DNA of 64,000 nt, from positions 62,001 to 126,000 of the forward strand of contig LBUS01000002.1 in the NCBI GenBank assembly GCA_000992695.1, read 5' to 3'. The notes under the pieces are model-generated. The model was not told where the DNA came from, did no database searches, and saw nothing but the letters and a program-made list of their open reading frames with translations. Below are positions 1-8,248 of the stretch, piece by piece (positions within the stretch are counted from its first letter, which is position 1; each line of letters starts with the position of its first letter). Source of the stretch: Candidatus Peregrinibacteria bacterium GW2011_GWF2_38_29. GTDB taxonomy: Bacteria; Patescibacteriota; Gracilibacteria; UBA1369; UBA12463. The position numbers were made by a program, and so were the translations under genes.

Positions 1-1
1 T

Positions 2-1285
2 TCTTCCGGCGTTCCTGGTGCGGATTTCGCGCCTTCTCCTGCCGTTGATCAGCCTGGATTTTCCGAGGCTGTGCCTTTTTCAGATGAACCTATTGAATCA
101 ACCCCCGTAGAAGAAAAGCCAACTGAACAAAAAGTTTTGTCTGAAGATAGATTTATGGATTTAAGCGGAGGAGATTCGTTGGAAGAGGACCTTAATGATA
201 AAAGCGAATTTTTAGGCGAAGTAAAAAGCTCTTTAATTGGTACTTTTAGATTTAAAAAAGCATTTGGCTGTGTTGCCGTAGCTTTGATTTTGATAGGAAT
301 TGGATTTTATTTATTTTATGGGAAGGTTAACTTTTTGTTTAATACATGGGATAAAGTTACTTCACTTGTTAAAAAAACCGAGACCGTTGTTACGCAGAAT
401 GTTGATAGTGCGAATAAGGTGATTAAAGATATTCAGACTAAAGTTGAAAATAAGAATGTAAAGACTCAGCCGGTTTCATCTCAAGAAAGTTTTATTAAAG
501 AAATTATTAATTTATCTTATCAAATTGGCGAATCTTATGAGTTCGTACACGGAGGTGCGTTAACTTCATTTCTTGAGACTGCTTATTTGACTGGAGTTTT
601 GCCTGGTAAAAAATCGGGAATTAATACAGGTCTTGCTCTGGCTTTTAGAGTTGGTTTTACGAAATCAATTCTTGAAGATAATGTTTTTAAAAAGTATGTT
701 CGTGTTTTTGGTGAGCTGAAAAACGCTTACGCAACCGATATTTATAATATTTTGAATAATTCAACAAATAGAACCGAATCTCTCAATTCCGAACTTGCGA
801 TTCTTGAAGATGCCTATAAGCGTGGAAAAGAGCAGAGTGATTTAATTTTGAAAGAAATGGCTCAATTAAAAGCTGATGCAAAGGTTGTTGATGCTGAAAA
901 ATCTAAAATGGAAAAGGCATTTTTTGAAGATTTGAAAGCCGCAAAGCCCGATGATAGTTTTGATAAATTAACCTCTTTTACGCTTTTAACTCAAAAGAAA
1001 GGGGAGATTTCCGTCAGACACAATGCGCTCAAAGCTCTTGATGGTTATTATAAAATAGTTCTTAAACGCGTTGGTATAAGAATCGACGATATAAAGAAAA
1101 ATAAAGATGCTTTGATTCAAGGCGTTAGAGTTTATGAAGTTCCAGGTTCAAATGTTGATGTGATAATCAAAAATGGTACAACCGGCACTAAATCTAATCT
1201 TATTGATTCTTCATTAGATGGTGCAGATGGCGTAGTCCCTGGTGCTGATAATTGGAATATTCCAAAAATTCAATTGAATTTTTAA
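2..1285 (+). CDS. Single-TM membrane protein of unknown function, 5'-truncated by window edge
   Basis: The reading frame is open from base 2, so the GTG at 71 is probably not the true start and the N-terminus lies outside the window. The visible part begins with a Pro/Ser/acidic low-complexity stretch. One strong transmembrane segment follows (about residues 64-83 of the 404-aa ORF, FGCVAVALILIGIGFYLFYG), then a roughly 320-residue domain predicted largely helical. A charged, probably coiled-coil stretch lies around residues 235-290. The topology suggests a short cytoplasmic tail and a large external domain. I recognise no family. It stands 39 nt upstream of relA on the same strand and may be co-transcribed with it. 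The coding call is firm; the function is unknown. Confidence 0.8.
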   Translation, partial: SSGVPGADFAPSPAVDQPGFSEAVPFSDEPIESTPVEEKPTEQKVLSEDRFMDLSGGDSLEEDLNDKSEFLGEVKSSLIGTFRFKKAFGCVAVALILIGIGFYLFYGKVNFLFNTWDKVTSLVKKTETVVTQNVDSANKVIKDIQTKVENKNVKTQPVSSQESFIKEIINLSYQIGESYEFVHGGALTSFLETAYLTGVLPGKKSGINTGLALAFRVGFTKSILEDNVFKKYVRVFGELKNAYATDIYNILNNSTNRTESLNSELAILEDAYKRGKEQSDLILKEMAQLKADAKVVDAEKSKMEKAFFEDLKAAKPDDSFDKLTSFTLLTQKKGEISVRHNALKALDGYYKIVLKRVGIRIDDIKKNKDALIQGVRVYEVPGSNVDVIIKNGTTGTKSNLIDSSLDGADGVVPGADNWNIPKIQLNF

Positions 1286-1324
1286 TTTAGTTTCCTTATA
1301 TTTTGTTTAGCTTAACAGATTTTT

Positions 1325-3520
1325 GTGGCAAAGCTAAAAAATTTTATAGATAAGGTCAAAAAAACTAATCCTTCTGCGGATGTGCTTAAACTGGAGGCGG
1401 TTTATGATTTTATAATGAATCTTTCCGATAGTGAGCCTGATTTGTCCGTTGCGGAAGAGGTTTTGAAATTAAAGCCCGATTTAAGCTCTGTTATTGCCGC
1501 AATGCTTTATCCTGTTATTGAAAAAATTGATCATGAAAGTAAAAAGATAACAGATCTTGTTGATCCTGATTCTGTGAAGCTTTTGTCTTATGTTAAAAGA
1601 TTAAAAGGTATTTCTTATAACGTTGAAGTTACTGATCCGGAAACCATACGCGCTATGTTTATTGCTATGGCAAAAGATTTGAGAGTTATTTTGATTATGC
1701 TTTGTAGTATGGTTGTTATATCTTCCAAGCTTGGTGAGTTGGACGAGGCCGAGTGTGATAAGTTTGCTTTTCGAGCTATGAATATTTTTGTTCCAATTGC
1801 CGCAAGACTTGGTATCTATGAGATAAAGCATAGGTTGGAAGATAATGCTTTTAAATATATAAATACCGAGCAATTTAAAATCATTTCCGATCAATTAAAG
1901 AAATTTGGGCAAAAGAAAGCGGGATATATTAAAGAGATAAGGAATATTCTTACAGAATTTTTAAAAGAAAATGATATAGAAGGTTTTGTTGATGGCAGAA
2001 TTAAGAGCATTTATAGCATCTATCGTAAGATGAAGTTGAAGAATAAATCTTCAATTGATGATTTATTTGATATCGTTGCGATGCGCATTGTTTTGCCAAC
2101 GCAGTATTCTGCGGATAATAATGAAACTGTCGAGCATCTTTATAGGGTTTTGGGCCTTATACATGGCAAGTGGACTCCAATGCAGAATAGGTTCAAGGAT
2201 TATATTGCTGTTCCAAAGCCGAATGGTTATCAAAGTTTGCATACAACGGTTCTTGGCATTGCTCCTGATTTTTCAGAACAGCCTGTTGAGATACAGATAA
2301 GGTCTGAGCGTATGCATCGTGAGGCCGAGCTTGGTATTGCGACACATTGGATTTATGAAGAGAGCGGAAGTCATTATAGGATTGATTCTGCGAAATCAAA
2401 TCCCGCTCAAAAAAATCGCTTGGCTTGGTTGAGTGGACTTAAAGACGTCAAAGCTTTTGAAGGTATTTTTGATGGTACGGATATCATAAATGCTTTTGAA
2501 GATAGAATTTTTGCCCTTACTCCAAAGGGTGATGTTAAGGATTTATCCGTTGGCTCAACTGTTATTGATTTTGCTTATGCGATCCATACGGATATTGGTC
2601 ACAAAGCTTCTATGGCAAAGGCAAATGGCATTTCGGTTCCACTCAGTTATGAAATCAAAAACGGCGATATTATTGAAGTTGTATTAAAACCAAAGCCCGC
2701 TCCAAAGGTTGAATGGCTTGGATTTGTTAAAACAGATGGCGCAAGATCGAGAATTAAGTCTTGGGTGAAGAGTCAACATAATGATTATAATTTTAAAAAT
2801 GGTCGTGAAATTATTAATAAATATCTTGAAAGATCCGGAATGAATACGCTCGACGATAGCTTTTCGATATTAAAGACTTATGATGGACGATTATTAAGTC
2901 TTGCTCAGAGGAAAAAACTTGTAGAGGACGTTGGAAATGGTGCGATTTTGATAAAGAATTTTATTAAAAAATTGTTTCCACAAAATGTTACTGTGAAGCA
3001 TGGAGTTGTGCCAAAAATTTCTGTATCGAAAAAGCTGAAGAGTGTTAAAAAAACCGCTTCTGATAATCAAGTTTTCATAGGTGGTGAATCGGGTTTGCCT
3101 ATTAAATTTGCCAAATGTTGTTCGCCTAAAAGAGGCGATGATATTGCGGGTTATGTTACTACTTATGGCCATATCACGGTTCATAAAACTGCATGTAAGT
3201 TTTGGAAAAATAGTATTTCCAAGAGAATGGTTGAGGCTTCTTGGTCTTTATTTGATGCACCAAAAGATAAAAAATATACTGTTAAAATTGTAGTTGAGGT
3301 TAAAAATAGAATTGGTCTTTTGCGTGATATTGCTTCTGTTATAGCCGGAATGAATATAAATATCGTTGATGTTGTTTTTATTGAGAGAAAAGACGATTTT
3401 GTTAAAAGAGTTTTTGTTCTTGAATTTTCAGATTATTCGCAGGTTGATGCGCTTATGGATAAGCTTGAGAATATTTCAGACGTTATGAAGGTTTACGTTC
3501 AGCCGTCTTCAAAATCTTGA
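1325..3520 (+). CDS. relA: RelA/SpoT (p)ppGpp synthetase with degenerate hydrolase domain
   Basis: Long RSH protein (731 aa) of the stringent response, making (p)ppGpp from GTP/GDP and ATP. Domain order: pseudo-HD hydrolase (about 30-190), synthetase (about 215-345, with GRIKSIYSIYRKM, RFKD, NGYQSLHTTV and VEIQIRS), TGS (about 393-455), CC/zinc-finger-like segment (KCCSPKRGD near 597) and C-terminal ACT (about 650-727). The synthetase motifs look intact. In the HD domain the usual LLHD is MLYP (about 60-63) and the usual ADRLHNMR is CSMVVISS, so hydrolase metal ligands are missing. The RFKD loop is the form usually seen in bifunctional Rel enzymes. Start is GTG. Predicted to be synthesis-only; a separate hydrolase should exist elsewhere in the genome. 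Confidence 0.95.
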   Translation: MAKLKNFIDKVKKTNPSADVLKLEAVYDFIMNLSDSEPDLSVAEEVLKLKPDLSSVIAAMLYPVIEKIDHESKKITDLVDPDSVKLLSYVKRLKGISYNVEVTDPETIRAMFIAMAKDLRVILIMLCSMVVISSKLGELDEAECDKFAFRAMNIFVPIAARLGIYEIKHRLEDNAFKYINTEQFKIISDQLKKFGQKKAGYIKEIRNILTEFLKENDIEGFVDGRIKSIYSIYRKMKLKNKSSIDDLFDIVAMRIVLPTQYSADNNETVEHLYRVLGLIHGKWTPMQNRFKDYIAVPKPNGYQSLHTTVLGIAPDFSEQPVEIQIRSERMHREAELGIATHWIYEESGSHYRIDSAKSNPAQKNRLAWLSGLKDVKAFEGIFDGTDIINAFEDRIFALTPKGDVKDLSVGSTVIDFAYAIHTDIGHKASMAKANGISVPLSYEIKNGDIIEVVLKPKPAPKVEWLGFVKTDGARSRIKSWVKSQHNDYNFKNGREIINKYLERSGMNTLDDSFSILKTYDGRLLSLAQRKKLVEDVGNGAILIKNFIKKLFPQNVTVKHGVVPKISVSKKLKSVKKTASDNQVFIGGESGLPIKFAKCCSPKRGDDIAGYVTTYGHITVHKTACKFWKNSISKRMVEASWSLFDAPKDKKYTVKIVVEVKNRIGLLRDIASVIAGMNINIVDVVFIERKDDFVKRVFVLEFSDYSQVDALMDKLENISDVMKVYVQPSSKS

Positions 3521-3522
3521 TT

Positions 3523-4278
3523 TTAAAATTTTAAATTTAAGGCTACTTTTTCAGAATTTATTTGAGGGAGGTTATGACTGTGCCAAATTTCAGAGATTAT
3601 AGTTTCAAGAAATTCAATGTCTTCTTTTGAGATTTTTATTTGAAGTATTTTTTCATAACTGTTTTTTAGTGCAAAGTTAATGAGCTTTAACATATTTGGC
3701 TCAAATGAGACTCCTTGCAGTTTGCCTTGTTTGTTTTGTAAGCATGAATTGCAAATGAGATTTTCTATATTCCACGCGATTATGTCTCCGATTTCTATTT
3801 TTTTATTACACATCATGCAGTGCTTAAAAGAGGGGACTATCCCCGCCATATCAAGGAATTTGATCTTAAATATAAGGTAAATCAGATATGGTTTTTCAAG
3901 AACTTCAATTGCAGACATGGCCTCTTCTATTAATGTGAAATACTTTCTCATTCCATAATTTTGATATGTGAGCTTGTCTGCTATTTCAGTTATTCCCTCA
4001 ATAAGAGCGAATCTTAATATGTTGTTTCTTGCTTTTTGGAACGTTTTTTCGAGGATACATTGTCTTATTGTAAAACTGCCTTTTGTGCTTTTATAAAGGT
4101 TTAATTTGCAAATGTTTGTTTTGTCGAGTCTGCCTACAAATGGCGATGATGGTTTTTGGGCGAATTTGGCAGTTGCGCGGATTTTTCCGTATGCACGCGT
4201 AAAAATGGAAACAAATCTATCGTATTCTTTTTGTACGCTATAGCCGAGGATAATGCCTGATGTCATTATTTCACGCAT
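3523..4278 (-). CDS. recO: DNA repair protein RecO
   Basis: RecO mediates loading of RecA onto SSB-coated single strands in the RecFOR pathway. The 251-aa length fits the family. The N-terminal OB-fold is seen in GIILGYSVQKEYDRFVSIFT, followed by the helical domain. A zinc-finger-like pair (CMMCNKK and CNSC, about residues 149-176) is retained. The start ATG overlaps the ftsX stop as TAATG, implying coupled translation; an alternative ATG lies 12 nt inside (MTSGIIL). It is convergent with relA with a gap of only 2 nt and no visible terminator. Confidence 0.9.
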   Translation of the reverse strand: MREIMTSGIILGYSVQKEYDRFVSIFTRAYGKIRATAKFAQKPSSPFVGRLDKTNICKLNLYKSTKGSFTIRQCILEKTFQKARNNILRFALIEGITEIADKLTYQNYGMRKYFTLIEEAMSAIEVLEKPYLIYLIFKIKFLDMAGIVPSFKHCMMCNKKIEIGDIIAWNIENLICNSCLQNKQGKLQGVSFEPNMLKLINFALKNSYEKILQIKISKEDIEFLETIISEIWHSHNLPQINSEKVALNLKF

Positions 4279-5207
4279 TATTTCAGAAAGTGTTTTTTAA
4301 TATTTCTGTGAACGCTCCATATACTGCCGAGTACGCATATTGTTATTGCTGTGAAAAGTTCAAGTAAAAAGACCGTTCCAATTCCAATTCCGGATTCCGC
4401 GAAAATTCCAAACCCTCCAAGAAATTTTCCCCAAAGCATGAAAGACGTGAGAATAAAGCCAATTATACTTGCAAGGATTGCGTACCATGCGGCTTCAAAT
4501 ATGAATGGGAGTCTGATGAATATTGGTTTTGCTCCAACAAGGCGCATGATGTTTATTTCCGCTCGTCTTGAATAGATCGTGATGTGGATTGCGTTGTTGA
4601 TTATGAGCGCGCTTCCAATGATGAAAAGCATAATAACCCACAAAATAATATTTTTCGTGAACGAAGACATTTCTGTTAATTTTGCTGAAACTTTTTGAGT
4701 TATTGATGCGTCATTTTGATTTTCAATATTTTCGAGTAAATTCTTATATTTGCTTTCTTTGAGCGCATTTTCTATATATGAATATTGAGCTGGATCTGTT
4801 GCGATGACGTGGATGCTTGGAGGAAGCGGGTTTTGCATATTGTATTTTTCAAAAAAGCCCGCTGTATCCGGGTGACCTTTTTTGAATGATGAAAAAGCTT
4901 CTTCTTTTGAAACGAATTTTGCTTCTTGTATTCCCGGCATATCTTTAATGTCTAAAGCCATTTTTTCAGCATCGTATTTTTCAGTATCTTCTTTTAAATA
5001 AATAACCAAATCAACTTTTGAGCTCATGTCTTTAATTGCTCCTGATGCGATGAAATTCACAACCAGAAGCACATTAAATATAAAAATAAGGATTGCCATA
5101 ACGATCGTTATTCCGATTGAAAGCACGCCATTTCTTTTTATATTTGCGACGCTCAATGCCAGTGTGCGCTTAAGCAGGACGAAGAAGTTGTTCTCCTTGA
5201 TTTTCAT
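4278..5207 (-). CDS. ftsX: Cell-division ABC transporter permease FtsX
   Basis: 309 aa with the FtsX plan: an N-terminal cytoplasmic tail and TM1 (about 25-55), an extracellular loop of about 130 residues starting VDLVIYLKEDTEK, then three TM segments in the C-terminal FtsX-type permease domain. FtsEX links the division ring to peptidoglycan hydrolases outside the cell. The usual partner ftsE is not adjacent here. The ORF start overlaps the upstream nucleotidyltransferase gene by 38 nt, which is longer than other overlaps in the window, but no later Met precedes TM1 as convincingly. Downstream recO is coupled by TAATG. Confidence 0.9.
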   Translation of the reverse strand: MKIKENNFFVLLKRTLALSVANIKRNGVLSIGITIVMAILIFIFNVLLVVNFIASGAIKDMSSKVDLVIYLKEDTEKYDAEKMALDIKDMPGIQEAKFVSKEEAFSSFKKGHPDTAGFFEKYNMQNPLPPSIHVIATDPAQYSYIENALKESKYKNLLENIENQNDASITQKVSAKLTEMSSFTKNIILWVIMLFIIGSALIINNAIHITIYSRRAEINIMRLVGAKPIFIRLPFIFEAAWYAILASIIGFILTSFMLWGKFLGGFGIFAESGIGIGTVFLLELFTAITICVLGSIWSVHRNIKKHFLK

Positions 5208-5661
5208 ATATTATTGTTTTAATTTCTTTTTTTATTGAAGAGTGTTCGCGCTTTGCTGCGATCAACGATGATTTGTACACATCAGGCCTGTATGGCTTTA
5301 AGCGATAGATGCTTGCGTCGAGTTTTAATTGTATGATTAGGCTTTTTATGCCGTATGTAAAAGCAAATTGGTCATATCCGAGCGCGATTACGTTTGGTCT
5401 ATATTTTTTGATCGCGAAATATTTGTCATTTTCATCACCGAGTATGATTTTATCTATTAATTCGGTTTTTTTGAGATTTTTGATGCGCTGGTTTTCGTTA
5501 TTTATTGTGGCGCGTCCTTTGATTTTTTTTACAGTTGAATCACGGGCAATGACAGCAATTATATATCCGCCGAGTTCATGCGCTTGTTTGAACATGTTTT
5601 CATGTCCGGCATGTAGAATGTCAAAAGTTCCAAAGATCATTACTTTTTTGATTTGCGTCAT
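5170..5661 (-). CDS. RibL/TagD-like cytidylyltransferase-family protein, probable FMN adenylyltransferase
   Basis: 163-aa nucleotidyltransferase of the HIGH superfamily. It has GTFDILHAGH at residues 11-20, then VIARDSTVKKIKGR, ILGDENDKY and ALGYDQF. This pattern resembles archaeal RibL (FAD synthase) more than bacterial RibF; glycerol-3-phosphate cytidylyltransferase (TagD) is the main alternative. A stand-alone riboflavin kinase is encoded at 15918-16274, so together the two may supply FMN and FAD as separate proteins. Substrate is inferred. It lies 3 nt downstream of a small membrane-protein gene and overlaps ftsX. Confidence 0.8.
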   Translation of the reverse strand: MTQIKKVMIFGTFDILHAGHENMFKQAHELGGYIIAVIARDSTVKKIKGRATINNENQRIKNLKKTELIDKIILGDENDKYFAIKKYRPNVIALGYDQFAFTYGIKSLIIQLKLDASIYRLKPYRPDVYKSSLIAAKREHSSIKKEIKTIIYENQGEQLLRPA

Positions 5662-5664
5662 AAT

Positions 5665-5973
5665 TTAAGGCGTTAAATCCGGGAAAATTATTTCAAAAAC
5701 AATGATAAGCATTATAAATGTACCTAGTGTTGCTCCGGCCGGGATTAGAATTTTTTTGTTGAGTTGGCCCGGTTCGGTGAATCCTTCAACTAATTGTGAA
5801 ATTCCGTATACTAAAGCGGAAATTATGAATGGGATTTGTATTGTTTGATGCGTTATAGTTGCGTGTATTTTATAAAAATCAGCGAGAATCATGAGTCCGC
5901 TCATAATATAAATTCCACCTAAAATTGCGAAAAACCAAATTCCGACCTTTTGGATGTTTTTTATTGTTTCCAT
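5665..5973 (-). CDS. Small three-TM membrane protein, unknown function
   Basis: The ORF track shows 160 aa, but the first 58 residues are translation of a palindrome-rich stretch (6043-6123) with Arg/Lys-rich, unlikely protein. The start is better placed at METIKNIQKVG (ATG at 5973), giving 102 aa. Three hydrophobic segments are visible (VGIWFFAILGGIYIMSGLMI, IPFIISALVYGISQLV and a C-terminal segment ending IVFEIIF). No family is recognised. The gene heads the minus-strand group leading into the RibL-like gene, ftsX and recO. Confidence 0.65.
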   Translation of the reverse strand: METIKNIQKVGIWFFAILGGIYIMSGLMILADFYKIHATITHQTIQIPFIISALVYGISQLVEGFTEPGQLNKKILIPAGATLGTFIMLIIVFEIIFPDLTP

Positions 5974-6042
5974 CGCGGATATTATACATATTTCCGTTAA
6001 ACAAAGGAAGATTAGAATTTTTGTTCCATCAAAAGACGCTGT

Positions 6043-6123
6043 TGATTTCCCCTGCGAGGAAATCACAGCTCGCGCTCGGTTGTCACTCTTTTTGCTTTGC
6101 AAAAAGCCGTGCCCGCGACAACC
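6043..6123. repeat. Palindrome-rich noncoding block upstream of gatC
   Basis: Three perfect inverted repeats are visible: TGATTTCC/GGAAATCA (6043-6065), CTTTTTGC-ttt-GCAAAAAG (6088-6106), and outer arms GGTTGTC (6078-6084) and GACAACC (6117-6123) that enclose the second hairpin. Composition is clearly GC-richer than the flanks. The block fills most of the 5974-6209 gap between divergent transcription units. It could be a REP-like element, a bidirectional terminator or a structured RNA; the sequence alone does not decide. Confidence 0.6.
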
Positions 6124-6209
6124 TCCGCGACGCTTTTTCTGTACCAAAAATCTCTAATCTTCCAACTATTTCAAAAATTCTGTTATAATCTTCGCGTAAA
6201 CTAAAAATT

Positions 6210-6503
6210 ATGTTATCGGAAGAAGAGGTCAAACATATTGCAAAGCTTGCGAGAATTCGCCTTACTGATGCGGAAATTAAGAAGTATTCCACTCAGCTGA
6301 CGGATATTTTGGAATATGTGAAAATTCTTGAAGAAGTTGATACAAAGAACTTTGAGCCGACTTCGCAGGTGACGGGGTTAAAAGATGTGACGCGTGAGGA
6401 TGTTGTTGTGAGCAATTCTGCAACCGGTGAGGATTTACTTAAATGCAGTACGCTTCCGGTTCAAAACAATCAAATAAAAGTTAAACCTGTTATAAAACAA
6501 TAA
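6210..6503 (+). CDS. gatC: Asp/Glu-tRNA(Asn/Gln) amidotransferase subunit C
   Basis: 97 aa, full length for GatC, which clamps GatA and GatB in the enzyme that converts Glu-tRNA(Gln) and Asp-tRNA(Asn) to the amidated forms. It begins LSEEEVKHIAKLARIRLTD, the family signature, and carries the typical FEPTSQVTGLKDVTREDVV region. The stop overlaps the gatA start as TAATG. No Shine-Dalgarno sequence precedes the ATG (leader ends ctaaaaatt). gatB is not in the window. Confidence 0.95.
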   Translation: MLSEEEVKHIAKLARIRLTDAEIKKYSTQLTDILEYVKILEEVDTKNFEPTSQVTGLKDVTREDVVVSNSATGEDLLKCSTLPVQNNQIKVKPVIKQ

Positions 6504-7984
6504 TGGATCTGACGAATTTAACATTAAAGGAGGCAAGTGAAGGCTTAAAGGCTAAGAAATTTTCTTCTGTTGATTTAACAAAAGCTTATTTTGAACGTAT
6601 AAAAAAAGTTGATAAAAATTTGCATGCGTATGTTTTGGAGACCGAAGAGCAAGCCCTTAAGGATGCGGAAAAAGCTGATGAAATTTTGGCGAAAGGAGAG
6701 GGGAGCGCATTAACCGGGATTCCATGTGCATTGAAAGATAACTTTAATACAAAAGGCGTGCGAACGACTTGTTGTTCAAAAATTTTGGAGAATTTTGTTC
6801 CACCTTATGACGCGACTGTTGTTAAAAAATTAAAAGAAGCCGGCGTTGTTGTTCTTGGTAAAACAAATACTGATGAGTTTACGTGCGGTGGTTCAACCGA
6901 ACATTCATGTTTTGGTCCGACAAGCAATCCTTGGGACGTTTTTCGCGTTGCAGGAGGAAGCTCTGGTGGAAGCGCTTGTGCAGTTGCTTCTAATATGGCC
7001 GTGTTTGCACTTGGGACAGACACCGGTGGGAGTATCCGTGAACCTGCGAGCTTTTGCGGATGTGTTGGCTTAAAAGTTACATATGGAAGAGTTTCTAGAA
7101 GCGGTGTAACTTCTTTTGCTTCAAGCTGGGATACGATTGGTCCTCTTGCGAAAACTGTTGAAGATGCGGCTATGGTTTTGCAAGCTATTGCCGGTCATGA
7201 TGATCTTGATTCAACAACGCCAAATATTCCTGTTCCTGATTATTTGAAAAATATTGATAAAGGCGTTAAAGGTCTTAAGATAGGTATTCCTAAAGAATAC
7301 TTTGAAGAAGGGATTGAGGTAGGCGTGCGTGAAGTCGTTATGAATGCCGTTAAAGAATATGAAAAAATGGGCGCGGAAATTGTTGAGATTTCTCTTCCAA
7401 TGACAAAATATGCCGTTGCGGCTTATTATATTGCGGCGCCTGCGGAATTGAGTGCGAATTTGGCGCGTTTTGACGGGATTCGATATGGAAGAAAGCCGCA
7501 AAATGAAGGTGAAGACTTGTTGGATTATTATTTTGCCGCTCGCGGAGAAGGTTTTGGCGATGAAATAAAAAGACGTGTAATGATCGGTACATATGTTTTG
7601 TCTGCCGGATATTATGATGCGTATTATAAAAAAGCGCAGAAAGTGAGAACTTTGATTATTAAAGACTTTGAAGATGCGTTTAAGAAAGTTGATGTGATGA
7701 TTACACCTGTTGCGCCGATTCCCGCATGGAAAATTGGTGAAAAAATGAACGATCCTTTGGCAATGTATTTGGCCGATGCTTTTACGATTCCGATTAACGC
7801 AGCCGGTGTTCCTGCGATGTCTGTTCCTGCGGGTTTTGTGAAAGGAGATAAAGGCGATTTGCCGGTTGGAATACAAATTATTGGACCACAGTTTAGCGAG
7901 GAATTGTTGTTTCAAGTAGGTAATGCGTATGAGAAAAATTCAAAAGTCAAAGCTCAAAACGTAAAACCACAATTCAAAGCTTAA
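6503..7984 (+). CDS. gatA: Asp/Glu-tRNA(Asn/Gln) amidotransferase subunit A (amidase)
   Basis: 493-aa amidase-signature protein that releases ammonia from glutamine for transamidation. The Ser-cisSer-Lys triad can be placed: Lys in PCALKDNFNTKG, the cis-Ser in VAGGSSGGSACAV, and the nucleophile Ser in GTDTGGSIREPASFCG. Overlaps gatC by 1 nt. The last ~15 codons (KNSKVKAQNVKPQFKA) are encoded by a TCAAAAGTCAAAGC-type simple repeat also seen in an intergenic region near 36120, so the extreme C-terminus looks like a recent extension. Confidence 0.97.
   Translation: MDLTNLTLKEASEGLKAKKFSSVDLTKAYFERIKKVDKNLHAYVLETEEQALKDAEKADEILAKGEGSALTGIPCALKDNFNTKGVRTTCCSKILENFVPPYDATVVKKLKEAGVVVLGKTNTDEFTCGGSTEHSCFGPTSNPWDVFRVAGGSSGGSACAVASNMAVFALGTDTGGSIREPASFCGCVGLKVTYGRVSRSGVTSFASSWDTIGPLAKTVEDAAMVLQAIAGHDDLDSTTPNIPVPDYLKNIDKGVKGLKIGIPKEYFEEGIEVGVREVVMNAVKEYEKMGAEIVEISLPMTKYAVAAYYIAAPAELSANLARFDGIRYGRKPQNEGEDLLDYYFAARGEGFGDEIKRRVMIGTYVLSAGYYDAYYKKAQKVRTLIIKDFEDAFKKVDVMITPVAPIPAWKIGEKMNDPLAMYLADAFTIPINAAGVPAMSVPAGFVKGDKGDLPVGIQIIGPQFSEELLFQVGNAYEKNSKVKAQNVKPQFKA
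7938..7982 (+). repeat. TCAAAAGTCAAAGCTCAAAA-type short repeat, copy in gatA 3' end
   Basis: The stretch contains tcaaaagtcaaagctcaaaa followed by related words (cacaattcaaagcttaaag). The same words occur between tRNA-Arg and the sigma gene at 36119-36155 (gttcaaagctcaaaagtc). Here it supplies the last codons and stop of gatA. Confidence 0.55.
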
Positions 7985-8050
7985 AGCCATAATTCATTGA
8001 CATATGTATAATAATAGTTATTGTTAATGTATTATATGATTTAAATTCTT

Positions 8051-8248
8051 ATGGTAAATTTTACCGTTAGTGGACCTGATTGGATTAATGCTCCTTGGAG
8101 ACCATCAGAAGCAACATTGGCAAGAATGCGTAGGTTTGATGAAGAACAGCGGAGTATTGCAGCTGAAGTTGCTGGATTAAGTGCCGAAGAAAGAGAAAGA
8201 ATTATTGATGATTTTTTGGGACCTGATGTTCCCGAAAAACGAAATTAA
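8051..8248 (+). CDS. Small acidic hypothetical protein
   Basis: 65 aa with an ATG start, good amino-acid balance and a helical C-terminal half rich in Glu/Arg (LSAEERERIIDDFLG). No signal peptide or TM segment and no recognised family. A weak promoter-like TTGACA at 7997-8002 lies upstream, with TATTGT 16 nt further on. The stop overlaps the convergent TrmB-type gene by 4 nt. It lies in an otherwise empty gap, which supports but does not prove that it is expressed. Confidence 0.5.
   Translation: MVNFTVSGPDWINAPWRPSEATLARMRRFDEEQRSIAAEVAGLSAEERERIIDDFLGPDVPEKRN

Noticed and set aside
5974-6147. 58-residue N-terminal extension of the small membrane protein in the ORF track
   Set aside because: Translation of a palindromic noncoding block; protein unlike the rest and a good ATG exists at 5973.
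7211-7915. 234-aa minus-strand ORF over gatA
   Set aside because: Shadow of a strongly conserved gene; His/Asn/Arg-rich translation typical of the opposite frame.
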